From Lachnoclostridium phytofermentans ISDg (GTDB taxonomy: Bacteria > Bacillota > Clostridia > Lachnospirales > Lachnospiraceae), in the NCBI RefSeq assembly GCF_000018685.1, contig NC_010001.1, positions 822,001 to 886,000 of the forward strand: 64,000 nt of DNA. Direction: 5' to 3'. The notes beneath the pieces are model-generated. The model was not told the origin of the DNA and searched no databases. It saw only the letters and a program-made list of their open reading frames with translations. Positions within the stretch are counted from its first letter, which is position 1; each line of letters begins with the position of its first letter. Both the position numbers and the translations under genes were made by a program. Shown here one piece after another: positions 35,658 through 44,794 of this stretch.

Positions 35658-35712
35658 TTGACACATGGCGAAACATAAGGTATCATGATACATATAGTAT
35701 CATGAATAATCT
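35658..35712 (+). promoter_or_regulatory. TetR-1 promoter with embedded operator
   Basis: TTGACA (35658-35663), 17-bp spacer, TATCAT (35681-35686). The -10 lies inside the perfect palindrome GTATCATGATAC (35680-35691), and a second half-like copy GTATCATGAATAA follows at 35697. This is the layout expected for autorepression by the TetR protein encoded next. Confidence 0.7.
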
Positions 35713-35733
35713 ATTAGAAATAGCCTATTAATA

Positions 35734-35976
35734 GTGGCTGCTCCTACAGAGAAAGAATTAGCCTATCTCTTAGGCTGCATTGGTGCAGTGCTTATATTAA
35801 GGACATATGAATCAAAGTTTGATGGCAGTATGACTAATAAGGTATATGATTATGAAGGATGGGAGGATATGGGTACTTTGATTAGAGTTATCCATGAAAT
35901 AGAATGGCAGAAACAAAAAAAGAAAAATACCTGGAGCAGAGAAAGCTGCTTATGGAGGAAAGAAAAAAAGAGGTAA
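35734..35976 (+). other. Doubtful small ORF in the TetR-1 leader
   Basis: An 80-codon frame from GTG 35734 (TEKELAYLLGCIGAVLI..., VYDYEGWEDMGTLIRVIHE) overlaps the TetR gene by 73 bp. The composition is protein-like, but there is no ribosome site and I recognise no family. It could be a remnant of a truncated gene at the island border. Confidence 0.25.
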
Positions 35977-36521
35977 TAGGTACGGCAAAAAAGCTTTTTC
36001 TGGAAAAAGGACTGAATAATGTAACAATGAATGACATTATGAATGAAGCCGGATTAAGTAAAGCGACAATGTACCGCTACTATGATAGCATACATCCCAT
36101 CGCCTTTGAGGTGGAGTACGAAATGCTGCAGGAAATATTCAGCGATCTGGAACTCATAGATATAACTAACTGCAATGGCTGCGAAGCCATGAAGAAAATT
36201 CTTCTGACCATGGTGGACAGATTTATTCCTCATATAAAGGCCTACCGTTATATCAGTATGTTCGACTTTCTTTACTCGGATAAGTACCCGAACGATAATC
36301 TGTCACAGGAATATAACAAGGTGATACAGTCCATTATTGACGCCAATATGAGCGGAGAGAAGGTTAAGGAGCAATTTGACGAAGCCTTAACCTATGTAAG
36401 CGTCATTTTTGCTTATCTGCAGAAGCTGGCTCACCGCAAGGAAATCATCGACAAAGGGGAAATTGACGTTATAGAGCGATTAAATATCGTAAGGAGGATG
36501 ATTCACAAGCTGTTGGACTAA
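35904..36521 (+). CDS. TetR/AcrR-family regulator (TetR-1)
   Basis: 205 residues: a Lys/Glu-rich extension, then the TetR helix-turn-helix around residues 20-65 (GTAKKLFLEKGLNNVTMNDI, EAGLSKATMYRYY), then a ligand-binding helical domain. The ribosome site for ATG 35904 is weak; ATG 35952 (MEERKKEVIGTA) is an alternative. It heads a run of hydrolase genes on the same strand (36545-42716) and its promoter carries a palindrome, so it probably represses itself and this set. Confidence 0.85.
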   Translation: MAETKKEKYLEQRKLLMEERKKEVIGTAKKLFLEKGLNNVTMNDIMNEAGLSKATMYRYYDSIHPIAFEVEYEMLQEIFSDLELIDITNCNGCEAMKKILLTMVDRFIPHIKAYRYISMFDFLYSDKYPNDNLSQEYNKVIQSIIDANMSGEKVKEQFDEALTYVSVIFAYLQKLAHRKEIIDKGEIDVIERLNIVRRMIHKLLD

Positions 36522-36544
36522 ATGAAAGGTATAGGATGAATTCC

Positions 36545-37488
36545 ATGTGGATTTTATTATTAATTCTAGCGATTATTTTCGTTGTACTGCTGCTGTTGTG
36601 CAGTATTGTATTCCTGCCGCTATTCCTTGGCAGACGGATAAAAAGTCCGATTACCAAAGGAAGCCTAGAATACTTCTTCGCGGAGAAGGAGAACATATAA
36701 TAAAGACTCATATCATAAGCGATGGGGAGAAGAAGGAAAGCTTTATTCTATATGCTCCAATCGACTTGGAGGGAGCACTTCCGGTAATTATCTGGGGCAA
36801 TGGAACAGCCGCCCAACCGAAGAATTATGATGAGCTGCATCGGCATCTTGCTTCCTGGGGCTTTATTGTTATGAATACCTATAACAGTAAGACTGGAACC
36901 GGGAAGCCACTAAAGGAGGCTCTTTGCTATCTGTTTGAGGAGAATGCGAATCCGGACAGTATTTTCCACATGCATGTTGATACGCAGCGGATAGGCTGTG
37001 CAGGACATTCCCAGGGTTCTACGGGTGTGATTAATCTACATACGAATTTTACGGAAGGAGATTATATAAAAACCGTTGTTTCTATTGCACTTCCTGCTCT
37101 GCGATGGTGTGATTCTGAGGATGTATATGTACCGGAAAAAATAAATGTTCCTTTTTTGGTGTTAACCGGTACCCTTGATTTTATTATCTCGCCATTCAAG
37201 AGTTGTCTTGCTGCTATTAACAGATTAGAAACCGGTGTTGAGGGTTGGTTTCTGGAAGCACGCTACTGTTCCCATACGGAGATTCAGGAGGAAGGCGGTA
37301 AATATAGGGGCATATTGACAGCCTGGTTCCGGTACCGATTTATGGATGATAATACGGCGGGAGAGATTTTTAAAGAGCAGGGAGAGATATATAAGAATGC
37401 GGGCTGGAGAAGAGTATATCGACGCGGAGTCCGCGATAATATTAGTGATATGAACCAACAGAAAAAAGTCCTTAATGACAAAGCTTAA
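36545..37488 (+). pseudogene. Alpha/beta hydrolase with frameshift separating the membrane anchor
   Basis: The catalytic part (from about 36690) has the hydrolase fold with nucleophile elbow GHSQGS, VPFLVLTGTLDFI before the acid, and a terminal CSHTEI His. Its frame, if read from GTG 36547, has an odd N-terminus. In the overlapping frame ATG 36545 (with GGAT 8 nt upstream) starts MWILLLILAIIFVVLLLLCS, a clear membrane anchor, continuing to YFFAEKENI and stopping near 36700. The two frames together would make one membrane-anchored hydrolase, so a single base was probably lost near 36685-36700. A sequencing error or use of GTG 36547 alone are alternatives. It lies 23 nt after the TetR gene. Confidence 0.65.
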
Positions 37489-37615
37489 TACATTGCAGGG
37501 GAGGCCAAATCAATTGACTGAAAGGCCATTTGCTAATATAATAATTGAGTAATTAATCACTTAATAACATTGTAAATTACTGCTAATACAAGCTAATAAG
37601 GAGCTGATTCAATCA

Positions 37616-38446
37616 ATGCAGAAGGAGAAATGTATTCGTGGCAACAAGGCTGTAGCTTCAAAGCTTTGTAAAAAGCGTCGCTTCAAACCTAAATTCCAGC
37701 TAACCTATGAAAATGCTTCTGAAAGCCTTATGGATGAATATTGGGATTCCTTTATTCACGCTGAGATCTACCTGATGGAGATACTCGGCTTGTCTAAGGC
37801 CCGTGCAGAAGAGGATAGAAGCCTCTGTAGCCGCCGTGAACGAAAGAAGAAAAGACAACAACAAACGTATTATAAAATTGATCAAATAATGCTTGAGCTT
37901 TTACAGCTATTGAAAGAAATCCAGGAGAAGAAAATATCACCGGAATACATATGGGGCAATGACCCAAAAGGCTTTTGTAAAAGGTTTCTGGAGCAACGGG
38001 AAATTAAACTACCGACTCCTTTGGAACTAGTTGCACTCCGGTTAAGAGAGCTGGCTAAGGGTTTTTTGATTGTATCCTGTATCATCCTGCTCACGATGAA
38101 TGGGGCGCCAACCTTTACCACGAAGGCAGACTTGTCAGTATGCTTGATAGATCCTATCAGGATACTGGTGGATTATCTGCTGATTGAACGACATATTAAA
38201 GCTAATATCTTTCATCCTGATATAAAAGGAAAAACCATATATCGAAAATTCATGCGGTATGATTTTATTGTAATAGCTGGGCTGATTCTGATTAATCTGG
38301 GAGCGCAGAAGCTGTTTGACTACCCTCATTCCTATGTCTGGTTTACGCTTTTGCAGGGGTGCGTTTTCTATCTGCTTCCGATATTGGTCCTGTTACTCCT
38401 ATTGAAAGGCTGGAATAGAAATGTAAAGCACAGCAGTCAGGAATGA
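37616..38446 (+). CDS. Membrane protein of unknown family
   Basis: 276 residues. The N-terminal half is basic and soluble (KSLCKKRRFKPK-like KLCKKRRFKPK, SRRERKKKRQQQ). The C-terminal half has about four hydrophobic segments (residues 150-162, 182-192, 221-233, 248-266). I do not recognise a family. AAGGAG stands 12-13 nt before ATG 37616. Same-strand position between the hydrolase genes suggests membership in the TetR-1 set; no functional claim can be made. Confidence 0.6.
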   Translation: MQKEKCIRGNKAVASKLCKKRRFKPKFQLTYENASESLMDEYWDSFIHAEIYLMEILGLSKARAEEDRSLCSRRERKKKRQQQTYYKIDQIMLELLQLLKEIQEKKISPEYIWGNDPKGFCKRFLEQREIKLPTPLELVALRLRELAKGFLIVSCIILLTMNGAPTFTTKADLSVCLIDPIRILVDYLLIERHIKANIFHPDIKGKTIYRKFMRYDFIVIAGLILINLGAQKLFDYPHSYVWFTLLQGCVFYLLPILVLLLLLKGWNRNVKHSSQE

Positions 38447-38486
38447 GCTGTTGAATCATAATTATAGTAATTAAGGAGAGAGGCTT

Positions 38487-39326
38487 ATGAAAAAGAGACA
38501 TTTTTTCCATGAAGAGATGCGGGATGGAATCTTCTTGATATCCTGCAAGGAATGGGAAATGAGTACAGCAACCATTAATACATACCTGATTAGGGGCAAG
38601 GAAAAGGCGGTGCTGGTGGATGCGGGGCTTGGAGCCTCTGGACTTCGGGAATATGCGCAACAGCTGGCAGGGGTGCCGGTCCAGTTGGTACTAAGCCACG
38701 GACATTTCGATCATACCGGGGCTGTGAATGAATTTGAAGATGTATGGATACACCCGGAGGATGCATTAATTCTGGGGAAAAACATTATTAAGTTCCTACC
38801 CTCAAAGAAAATAACCGCGAGGATTCATAATTTGAGAGAAGGAGATGAATTATTGCTCGGTGACAGAACACTTCAGGTCTATGATATTCAGGGACATACT
38901 GCAGGAAGCATAGTACTTTATGATAAAAAAACTAAAACCCTAATATCCGGTGACAGCATCTGCAGAAGAGTGTTCTACATTGACGGTAATAAATATCCGA
39001 TCAATCGGTTTTTTCATGATCTGATGAAGGTGGACCAACTGGATTTTACCGGAGTGTGTTCGGCCCATGACCGTTTTCTCCTGCCAAAGACTCAGATTCG
39101 GCACATGATTGATGTTATATCAGACGGTATCTTTAACAGTAATATTACGATACGTATTCTGGGACGTAAGTATTTCCAGGTGAAATACGGTATCGGGCCG
39201 GAGGATCCGGAGTTTATTGATTTTTCTGCTCCCATTGCATCCAGAGAACAGTTAAAGCTTGAAGTTGATGATTTTCTTAAAAAGAGCGGATACCAGTCGA
39301 TTCAGAAGGGAGGCAGTTATGAATAA
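38487..39326 (+). CDS. MBL-fold metallohydrolase
   Basis: 279 residues with the metallo-beta-lactamase core: HGHFDH (H71, H73, D75, H76), GHTAGSIVLYD with the third His, GDSIC and a C-terminal SAHDRF. It has no signal peptide. The family covers glyoxalase II-like, lactonase and other hydrolases, so the substrate is open. AAGGAG precedes the ATG. Its stop overlaps the next gene's start by 8 bp, showing translational coupling with the esterase. Confidence 0.85.
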   Translation: MKKRHFFHEEMRDGIFLISCKEWEMSTATINTYLIRGKEKAVLVDAGLGASGLREYAQQLAGVPVQLVLSHGHFDHTGAVNEFEDVWIHPEDALILGKNIIKFLPSKKITARIHNLREGDELLLGDRTLQVYDIQGHTAGSIVLYDKKTKTLISGDSICRRVFYIDGNKYPINRFFHDLMKVDQLDFTGVCSAHDRFLLPKTQIRHMIDVISDGIFNSNITIRILGRKYFQVKYGIGPEDPEFIDFSAPIASREQLKLEVDDFLKKSGYQSIQKGGSYE

Positions 39327-40434
39327 AGCGATATTGATTCTTTACTTTTCCAGCAGAAAGCTAAAAAGAGCAGGCCTGAAAATGAGAAGACCTTTTCATA
39401 AAAAAAGGCCTGTGGGTGCCTTTATTACACCACAGGACACGGTGGACAGTATCATAGAACATCCTGTACTGGTTGAAGAAAAGGCAAAGATCTATCCGCG
39501 GTCCAAGGAGAATGACATCATGGCAATACAGACACTTGATAAATTCGCATCCGGTTTTTCGAAAACCACTGGACAAATTTATGCGGACGGTCTAAATGCA
39601 ATAATTAAAAATCATGGTAATAAGGTGAGGGTTTATAGACAGATCTATTCCGAGGAAGAGATAAAAAAAGACTCCACTAAGGCCCATGCTAGTCTGCATT
39701 ATTTCCCTTCTGAAAAGAAATCAAAGTTTATTATAGTATGTCCTGGAGGTGCCTATGCCAATTGCGAAGCCCTGTCGGAGGGTTATCCACTAGCAGTTCA
39801 TCTGAACGGTCTTGGCTATACTGCTTTTGTACTTTCTTATCGTGTAAGGGAGGAAGCGAATAATCTGGCACCGGTGGAAGATCTGGCAGCGGCTGTCCGG
39901 TATGTTCTTGACCATGCAGATGAATTGAATATTGTTCCTGAAGATTATGCGGTTCTGGGCTTTTCAGCAGGAGGGCATCTGGTTGGCTGCTATGGTCTTG
40001 ACAAAATAGGCTATAAGAAATTTAATCTGCCAAAACCCGGAACCATCATGATTGCATATGGACTCATATCAACTGAGAAGTTTCCACATTGTAATAAGTT
40101 AATTCTGGGGCCAGAACCGGATGAAAAGGCTGTAATTGCAATCAGTATCGACAGGAATATAACACCTGATTACCCTCCCGTATTCTTCTGGGCAGGTAAG
40201 AACGATCTTCTGCTGGATTATCGCCATCATGGAGATGAACTGGAAAAGGCTGTGCGGATGAACGAGATACCCTACGAATATCATTTATATGAAAAGGCAC
40301 AGCACGGAATATCTCTGGGTATTGGAACCGAAGCTGAAGGGTGGGTGGATAAGGCAGCAGCATTCTGGGCTAAGCATTCAATGAATGAGCATTCTGTGAA
40401 TGTACATTCCGCGAATGATTATTCAGCGAAATAG
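39319..40434 (+). CDS. Alpha/beta hydrolase, esterase/lipase type
   Basis: 372 residues. The oxyanion region is CPGGAYANCE (141-150), the nucleophile elbow GFSAGG (S216), and the catalytic His is in KAQHGISLG. This matches BD-FAE-like carbohydrate esterases. An N-terminal extension of about 100 residues has no recognised domain. ATG 39319 has AGGGAGG just upstream and overlaps the MBL stop. The C-terminus ends in a degenerate repeat (MNEHS-VNVHS-ANDYS) from a 15-bp tandem repeat at about 40381-40431, likely dispensable. Confidence 0.8.
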   Translation: MNKAILILYFSSRKLKRAGLKMRRPFHKKRPVGAFITPQDTVDSIIEHPVLVEEKAKIYPRSKENDIMAIQTLDKFASGFSKTTGQIYADGLNAIIKNHGNKVRVYRQIYSEEEIKKDSTKAHASLHYFPSEKKSKFIIVCPGGAYANCEALSEGYPLAVHLNGLGYTAFVLSYRVREEANNLAPVEDLAAAVRYVLDHADELNIVPEDYAVLGFSAGGHLVGCYGLDKIGYKKFNLPKPGTIMIAYGLISTEKFPHCNKLILGPEPDEKAVIAISIDRNITPDYPPVFFWAGKNDLLLDYRHHGDELEKAVRMNEIPYEYHLYEKAQHGISLGIGTEAEGWVDKAAAFWAKHSMNEHSVNVHSANDYSAK

Positions 40435-40472
40435 ATAATGCGCAGAATTTTTGCGTAGGAATGGAGGGACAT

Positions 40473-42716
40473 ATGATCAAAGACCTGATTAAACAAATGA
40501 CACTGGAAGAAAAGGCAGGATTGTGCTCCGGTGCAGATTTTTGGCATACGAAAGCAGTGGAAAGACTAGGCATTCCGGCCGTGATGGTAACGGACGGCCC
40601 GCATGGTCTACGTAAGCAGGAAGGGGAAGCCGATCATCTCGGTCTGAACCAGAGTGTTGCTGCTGTATGCTTTTCTCCAGCGTGTGCGAGCGCTTCCAGC
40701 TTTGATGAGAATTTATTATATCGGATGGGCAGTGCTCTTGGTGAAGAATGCAGATCAGAGAATATAGCAATTTTACTGGGACCTGCCGTTAATATTAAGA
40801 GAAGTCCGCTTTGCGGTCGTAATTTTGAATATTTCTCAGAGGACCCTTATCTGACTGGTAAGCTTTCTTCAGCACAGATCAAGGGAATTCAGGAGTGGGA
40901 GGTTGGTACCAGCCTAAAGCATTATGCAGTTAATAATCAGGAGACCTACCGCATGACCTGCTCCTCAGAGGTGGATGAACGTACACTGCGTGAAATCTAC
41001 CTCTCGGGCTTTGAGATGGCTGTGAGAGAGGCAAAGCCTTGGACCGTAATGAGCAGCTATAACAAAATTAATGGAGAATATGCCAGTGAAAATAAAAAAT
41101 TGCTAACGGATATCCTGCGTGAGGAATGGGGCTTCGAGGGATTCGTAATGTCGGACTGGGGAGCTGTTAACGACAGAGTAAAGAGCCTTGAGGCAGGACT
41201 GGAGCTTGAGATGCCCTCTTCTAATGGTATTCGTGATGAACAGATTGTGAAAGCAGTCAGAGAAGGCAAGCTCTCGGAGGAATTATTGGATCTGGCTGTG
41301 GAACGCATTCTTAAGGTTATATTCAAATATTCCAAGGCCGATGCTACCGATACACATTATGACAGAGAGGAGCATCACAAGATAGCAACAGATATGGCAA
41401 AGGAATGTGCTGTTCTTTTGAAGAATGAAGGTGCGCTGCCCCTAAGCCGTCAAACAAAAGTTGCCTACATAGGTGCATTTGCCAAAATACCGCGCTATCA
41501 GGGAGGAGGCTCCAGCCACATTCATGCCAGCAGGGTAACGAATGCATTAGATATCGGTAAGGATAAAAATCCTAATATAATTTATGCGGAGGGTTTTCCA
41601 CATGACAAGGATATGGAAGATCAATCTCTTTTTGAAGAAGCAGTCAAAGCAGCTTCCGAAGCGGATGCAGCCGTTATCTTTGCCGGATTACCCGAATCCT
41701 TTGATTCCGAGGGTATTGACAGAAAACATATGAGGCTGCCGGAATGTCAGAACCGACTCATTGAGCAGATCGCGGGAGTACAGAAGAATACCATTGTAGT
41801 TCTTCATAATGGCTCTGCTGTGGAAATGCCCTGGGCAGATAAGGTGAATGCTATTCTTGAAATGTTTCTTGCAGGTCAGGGAGTCGGTGAGGCAACAGAT
41901 GCCCTGTTATATGCAGATGCAAATCCCTGTGGCAGACTGGCAGAAACCTTTCCGCTAAGGCTTGAGGATACCCCGTCATATTTGAATTTCCCTGGTGATG
42001 GCAAAAAGGTCGTTTATGCGGAAGGGATTTATATTGGGTACCGTTATTATGAGGCTAAAAAAATACCGGTATTATTCCCCTTTGGACATGGACTGTCCTA
42101 TACCGAATTCTCTTATCATGATATACAGGTAACTCGTGGTAATTTTACAGAGGGTGAGAGTATAACTGTAACGGCACAGATCACCAATTCAGGGAAGATG
42201 GTAGGAAAAGAAGTAGTGCAGCTGTATGTCGGCGACCGTACCGGCACTCCAGGAAGGCCTGTAAAGGAGTTAAAAGGATTTGCCAAGGTAGAGCTTAAAC
42301 CGGAAGAGACGAAGCCGGTAACCTTTGAAATCGATGCCCGTTCTCTATCTTGGTATAACGAAGAAATCGGAGACTGGTACGCTGCCGGTGGAACCTATGA
42401 GCTTTTACTGGCTCATTCCTCTGCAGATATACGTCTATCGGAGAAGGTTGAGTTCACTCCTGTGAGGGAGATTCCTTTTCGGGTAGATGAGAATACAACG
42501 ATAGGCTCATTGTTAAAGAACCCAAAAACCGCACCGATTATGTCGATGATGCTTTCGAAGTCTAATGGAGGCAATGCATCAGGCTTTGGCAGTTCAAATG
42601 AGATGCTGAAAGAAATGACAGGGGGGCTGCCGCTTAGGGCACTGTTTGGATTTTCGAAGATTACAGAGGATCAGATGAAGGAATTAATCTATGTATTAAA
42701 GGAGCAGCTGAAATAA
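40473..42716 (+). CDS. Glycoside hydrolase family 3 (beta-glucosidase-like)
   Basis: 747 residues. The GH3 N-terminal barrel has TDGPHGLR and KHYAVNNQE, and the nucleophile Asp in MSDWGA (D228). The C-terminal alpha/beta sandwich has GGGSSHIH and an FPFGHGLSYTEF segment, followed by the fibronectin-III-like domain (VTAQITNSGKMVGKEVVQLYV). No signal peptide, so it acts on imported glycosides. ATG 40473 follows ATGGAGGG; an in-frame ATG at 40461 overlaps that site. It closes the TetR-1 gene run and is followed by a strong bidirectional terminator. Beta-glucosidase is the likeliest activity; xylosidase cannot be excluded. Confidence 0.92.
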   Translation: MIKDLIKQMTLEEKAGLCSGADFWHTKAVERLGIPAVMVTDGPHGLRKQEGEADHLGLNQSVAAVCFSPACASASSFDENLLYRMGSALGEECRSENIAILLGPAVNIKRSPLCGRNFEYFSEDPYLTGKLSSAQIKGIQEWEVGTSLKHYAVNNQETYRMTCSSEVDERTLREIYLSGFEMAVREAKPWTVMSSYNKINGEYASENKKLLTDILREEWGFEGFVMSDWGAVNDRVKSLEAGLELEMPSSNGIRDEQIVKAVREGKLSEELLDLAVERILKVIFKYSKADATDTHYDREEHHKIATDMAKECAVLLKNEGALPLSRQTKVAYIGAFAKIPRYQGGGSSHIHASRVTNALDIGKDKNPNIIYAEGFPHDKDMEDQSLFEEAVKAASEADAAVIFAGLPESFDSEGIDRKHMRLPECQNRLIEQIAGVQKNTIVVLHNGSAVEMPWADKVNAILEMFLAGQGVGEATDALLYADANPCGRLAETFPLRLEDTPSYLNFPGDGKKVVYAEGIYIGYRYYEAKKIPVLFPFGHGLSYTEFSYHDIQVTRGNFTEGESITVTAQITNSGKMVGKEVVQLYVGDRTGTPGRPVKELKGFAKVELKPEETKPVTFEIDARSLSWYNEEIGDWYAAGGTYELLLAHSSADIRLSEKVEFTPVREIPFRVDENTTIGSLLKNPKTAPIMSMMLSKSNGGNASGFGSSNEMLKEMTGGLPLRALFGFSKITEDQMKELIYVLKEQLK

Positions 42717-42729
42717 CTTAATAAAGATA

Positions 42730-42778
42730 GAACGCGTCGCATTCTAGCTGAAAGGCTATTGTGCGACGCGTTCTTATT
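42730..42778. terminator. Bidirectional terminator between GH3 and the solute-binding protein gene
   Basis: Perfect stem GAACGCGTCGC/GCGACGCGTTC with an inner AGC/GCT pair, between convergent genes. Confidence 0.8.
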
Positions 42779-42875
42779 AAGGGGTTTCATCACAATGGAA
42801 TTGATTATAAAGAATCATTGCAATGATATATCAGTTTTATTTTGTCTTTCTTTTCAGTGCATATAACCTTGCTAT

Positions 42876-44546
42876 TTATTTGCCTCTGTTGTTATAGCGG
42901 TCAAGAGCTGCCTGTTGATACCCGAGGCACTCGCCCAAACCGCTATCTTGAAGGCTGTTCTTAAAGCTGTCATAGGAATCCTGTGCTTCCAGTCCCATAA
43001 TATATTTTGCGGCATATTCTCGAACCATGGTTTGAATAGCCGTATATAGGCTGTTGTATGAGCTACCTTCTTCTTCCGTCAAGGTAATTCTTCTGGAGAG
43101 CATGTTGGTTTTCTGGTCATCCCAGATGTTTTTACTTTCAAGAAGACCTTCAGCACCTAGATAGAAATGCTCAAGATATTCCCAATTATAAAGACCTAGG
43201 CCATTTCCTCTTGCATAATATTTAAGAGCTTCGGTAGCACTTAAGCCATCGGGATTTTTCATGACTTTGTCTGTAAAGGATAAGGTTTCATCGGAAGCTA
43301 CGGTATAGGATTCATTCTCCACACCGTAGAAGTTTGATAGCATACCTTCGTGTGTATATTGATAATCCAGCCACATGGCAGCAAGCTTCGGATTTTTGCA
43401 GCTAGCGGTAATATAAGCAGGATTACCGCTAGCTCCATTCGAGGACTTTATGACATAGGGTGTATCTCCTTTATTCAGAACCGGATTAGTTACAGCTGTA
43501 ATATTGCATTTTTCGTTGTTAGTCAGTCTGTTTAGAAGGGCTCCGTAGCTGGTATAGGTCCAGATTGTTGTAAAGGCAAGGGAAGTATCATTCATAATAT
43601 TCTGCGCATCTGCAATGCCGGTAGGATTAATCATAAAGTCAGGATCAATCAAGCCTTCCGAATACCACTGACGCATGGTGTCCAGCCAGTTCTTATAGCC
43701 TTCTTCAACGGGACCGAATTTTACGGTATTGTCTACCTGATAGAATTCAGGATAGATACCAAAGGCGGTGATGAAGGAGCCGGTAAAACCATAACCGTTT
43801 AGCGTAAGTAGTAAGGGCTTCGCCATTCCTGCGTTTTTCGCAGCAGTAAGAGCATCATGCCATTCGGAGATGGTGCTAGGAATATCAAGCCCCAGTGAAT
43901 CTAGAATATCTTTACGGACAGCAAGTCCTGCATATTCCTTTTCACCTTCAATTGCGGTATCGCTGGAATTGAGACCATAAATACCAATGTAATTGCCAGC
44001 ATCCGTCATCACTTCTTTTTTTAGTGCCGGATCCGCATCGATAAAGCCACGGTAATTTGGCATATAAAGATTGACTAGATCTGTGCAGTCAAGTAGGAAT
44101 CCATCTTCAACACCCTTTTCACTTCCACCCGGGTAATCGGCAAGGCCAGCTCCATATATGATATCCGGCAGTCCCGTGGACGAAAGCATAAGACCGAATT
44201 TTTCACTAGCCGAGGATACAGATACCGGTACCCAGTTAATATGTACATTGGTTGCTGCTTCCATTGCTTTCACCCCTGGAAGATCGTTTGGCTCGGGTAT
44301 AGAGTTATTATCGTAGATGGTCCATACGGTTAGCTCCTCTTTTTGCGCGGTTAACGGAAGCATTAGCTCACTCAGAGCCGTTTGTACAGGGGCCGCAGTT
44401 GCTGATACCCCGCTACTGCCGGCTGTGCCCGATGAATCGGTGGCGTTATTGCTCTTCTGGCAGCCTGTGAAGATGGTAGCCGGTAATATAACGCATAGCG
44501 CTACAGCTGTAATACGGTTTAGAATTTTACATAAAAATCCTTTCAT
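42876..44546 (-). CDS. ABC transporter solute-binding lipoprotein (LplA-type)
   Basis: 556 residues. A lipoprotein signal peptide ends in the lipobox IFTGC (C29), followed by a Ser/Thr/Ala linker and a cluster-B type sugar-binding fold (ELTVWTIYDNNSIPE..., AGAGLADYPGG-like YGAGLADYPGG). Size is typical of LplA/YtcQ-type binding proteins that serve LplB/LplC permeases. GGAGGTG lies before the ATG. It is divergent from the permease genes. Its promoter (TTGACA/TATTTT) is followed by a palindromic operator at 44570-44585, so both directions are likely switched together by TetR-2. Confidence 0.9.
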   Translation of the reverse strand: MKGFLCKILNRITAVALCVILPATIFTGCQKSNNATDSSGTAGSSGVSATAAPVQTALSELMLPLTAQKEELTVWTIYDNNSIPEPNDLPGVKAMEAATNVHINWVPVSVSSASEKFGLMLSSTGLPDIIYGAGLADYPGGSEKGVEDGFLLDCTDLVNLYMPNYRGFIDADPALKKEVMTDAGNYIGIYGLNSSDTAIEGEKEYAGLAVRKDILDSLGLDIPSTISEWHDALTAAKNAGMAKPLLLTLNGYGFTGSFITAFGIYPEFYQVDNTVKFGPVEEGYKNWLDTMRQWYSEGLIDPDFMINPTGIADAQNIMNDTSLAFTTIWTYTSYGALLNRLTNNEKCNITAVTNPVLNKGDTPYVIKSSNGASGNPAYITASCKNPKLAAMWLDYQYTHEGMLSNFYGVENESYTVASDETLSFTDKVMKNPDGLSATEALKYYARGNGLGLYNWEYLEHFYLGAEGLLESKNIWDDQKTNMLSRRITLTEEEGSSYNSLYTAIQTMVREYAAKYIMGLEAQDSYDSFKNSLQDSGLGECLGYQQAALDRYNNRGK

Positions 44547-44569
44547 AAAACACCTCCATAAATTATTAA

Positions 44570-44585
44570 GTAAGTAAATACTTAC
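44570..44585. promoter_or_regulatory. TetR-2 operator site 1
   Basis: GTAAGTAAATACTTAC, a palindrome with 7-bp arms (GTAAGTA/TACTTAC) around AA. It lies at the predicted transcription start of the lipoprotein gene. Confidence 0.75.
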
Positions 44586-44591
44586 ATAATT

Positions 44592-44620
44592 AAAATACTA
44601 TTATGGAACAAAAATGTCAA
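44592..44620 (-). promoter_or_regulatory. Promoter of the solute-binding lipoprotein gene
   Basis: Minus strand TTGACA (44620-44615), 17-bp spacer, TATTTT (44597-44592). Operator site 1 follows 6 bp downstream. Confidence 0.65.
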
Positions 44621-44683
44621 TACATTATTTTAAATAAATAGTCTATAAAATACTTTTAAACAAAGAACTACAGACGATTTATA

Positions 44684-44697
44684 TAAGTAAATACTTA
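44684..44697. promoter_or_regulatory. TetR-2 operator site 2
   Basis: TAAGTAAATACTTA, identical to the sites at 44571-44584 and 49551-49564. It lies between the divergent promoters. Confidence 0.7.
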
Positions 44698-44724
44698 CTT
44701 AATAAATAATACGATGTCTTAATG

Positions 44725-44776
44725 TTGACAAATGAAAAAAAAGCATTTATTATAAGTGTTATTAAGTAAGCACTTA
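44725..44776 (+). promoter_or_regulatory. Permease operon promoter with operator site 3
   Basis: TTGACA (44725-44730), 17-bp spacer, TATTAT (44748-44753), a near-ideal promoter. Site 3, TAAGTAAGCACTTA (44763-44776), differs from the other sites at two positions and overlaps the predicted start. Confidence 0.7.
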
Positions 44777-44794
44777 GTTATATGGGAGGACATT

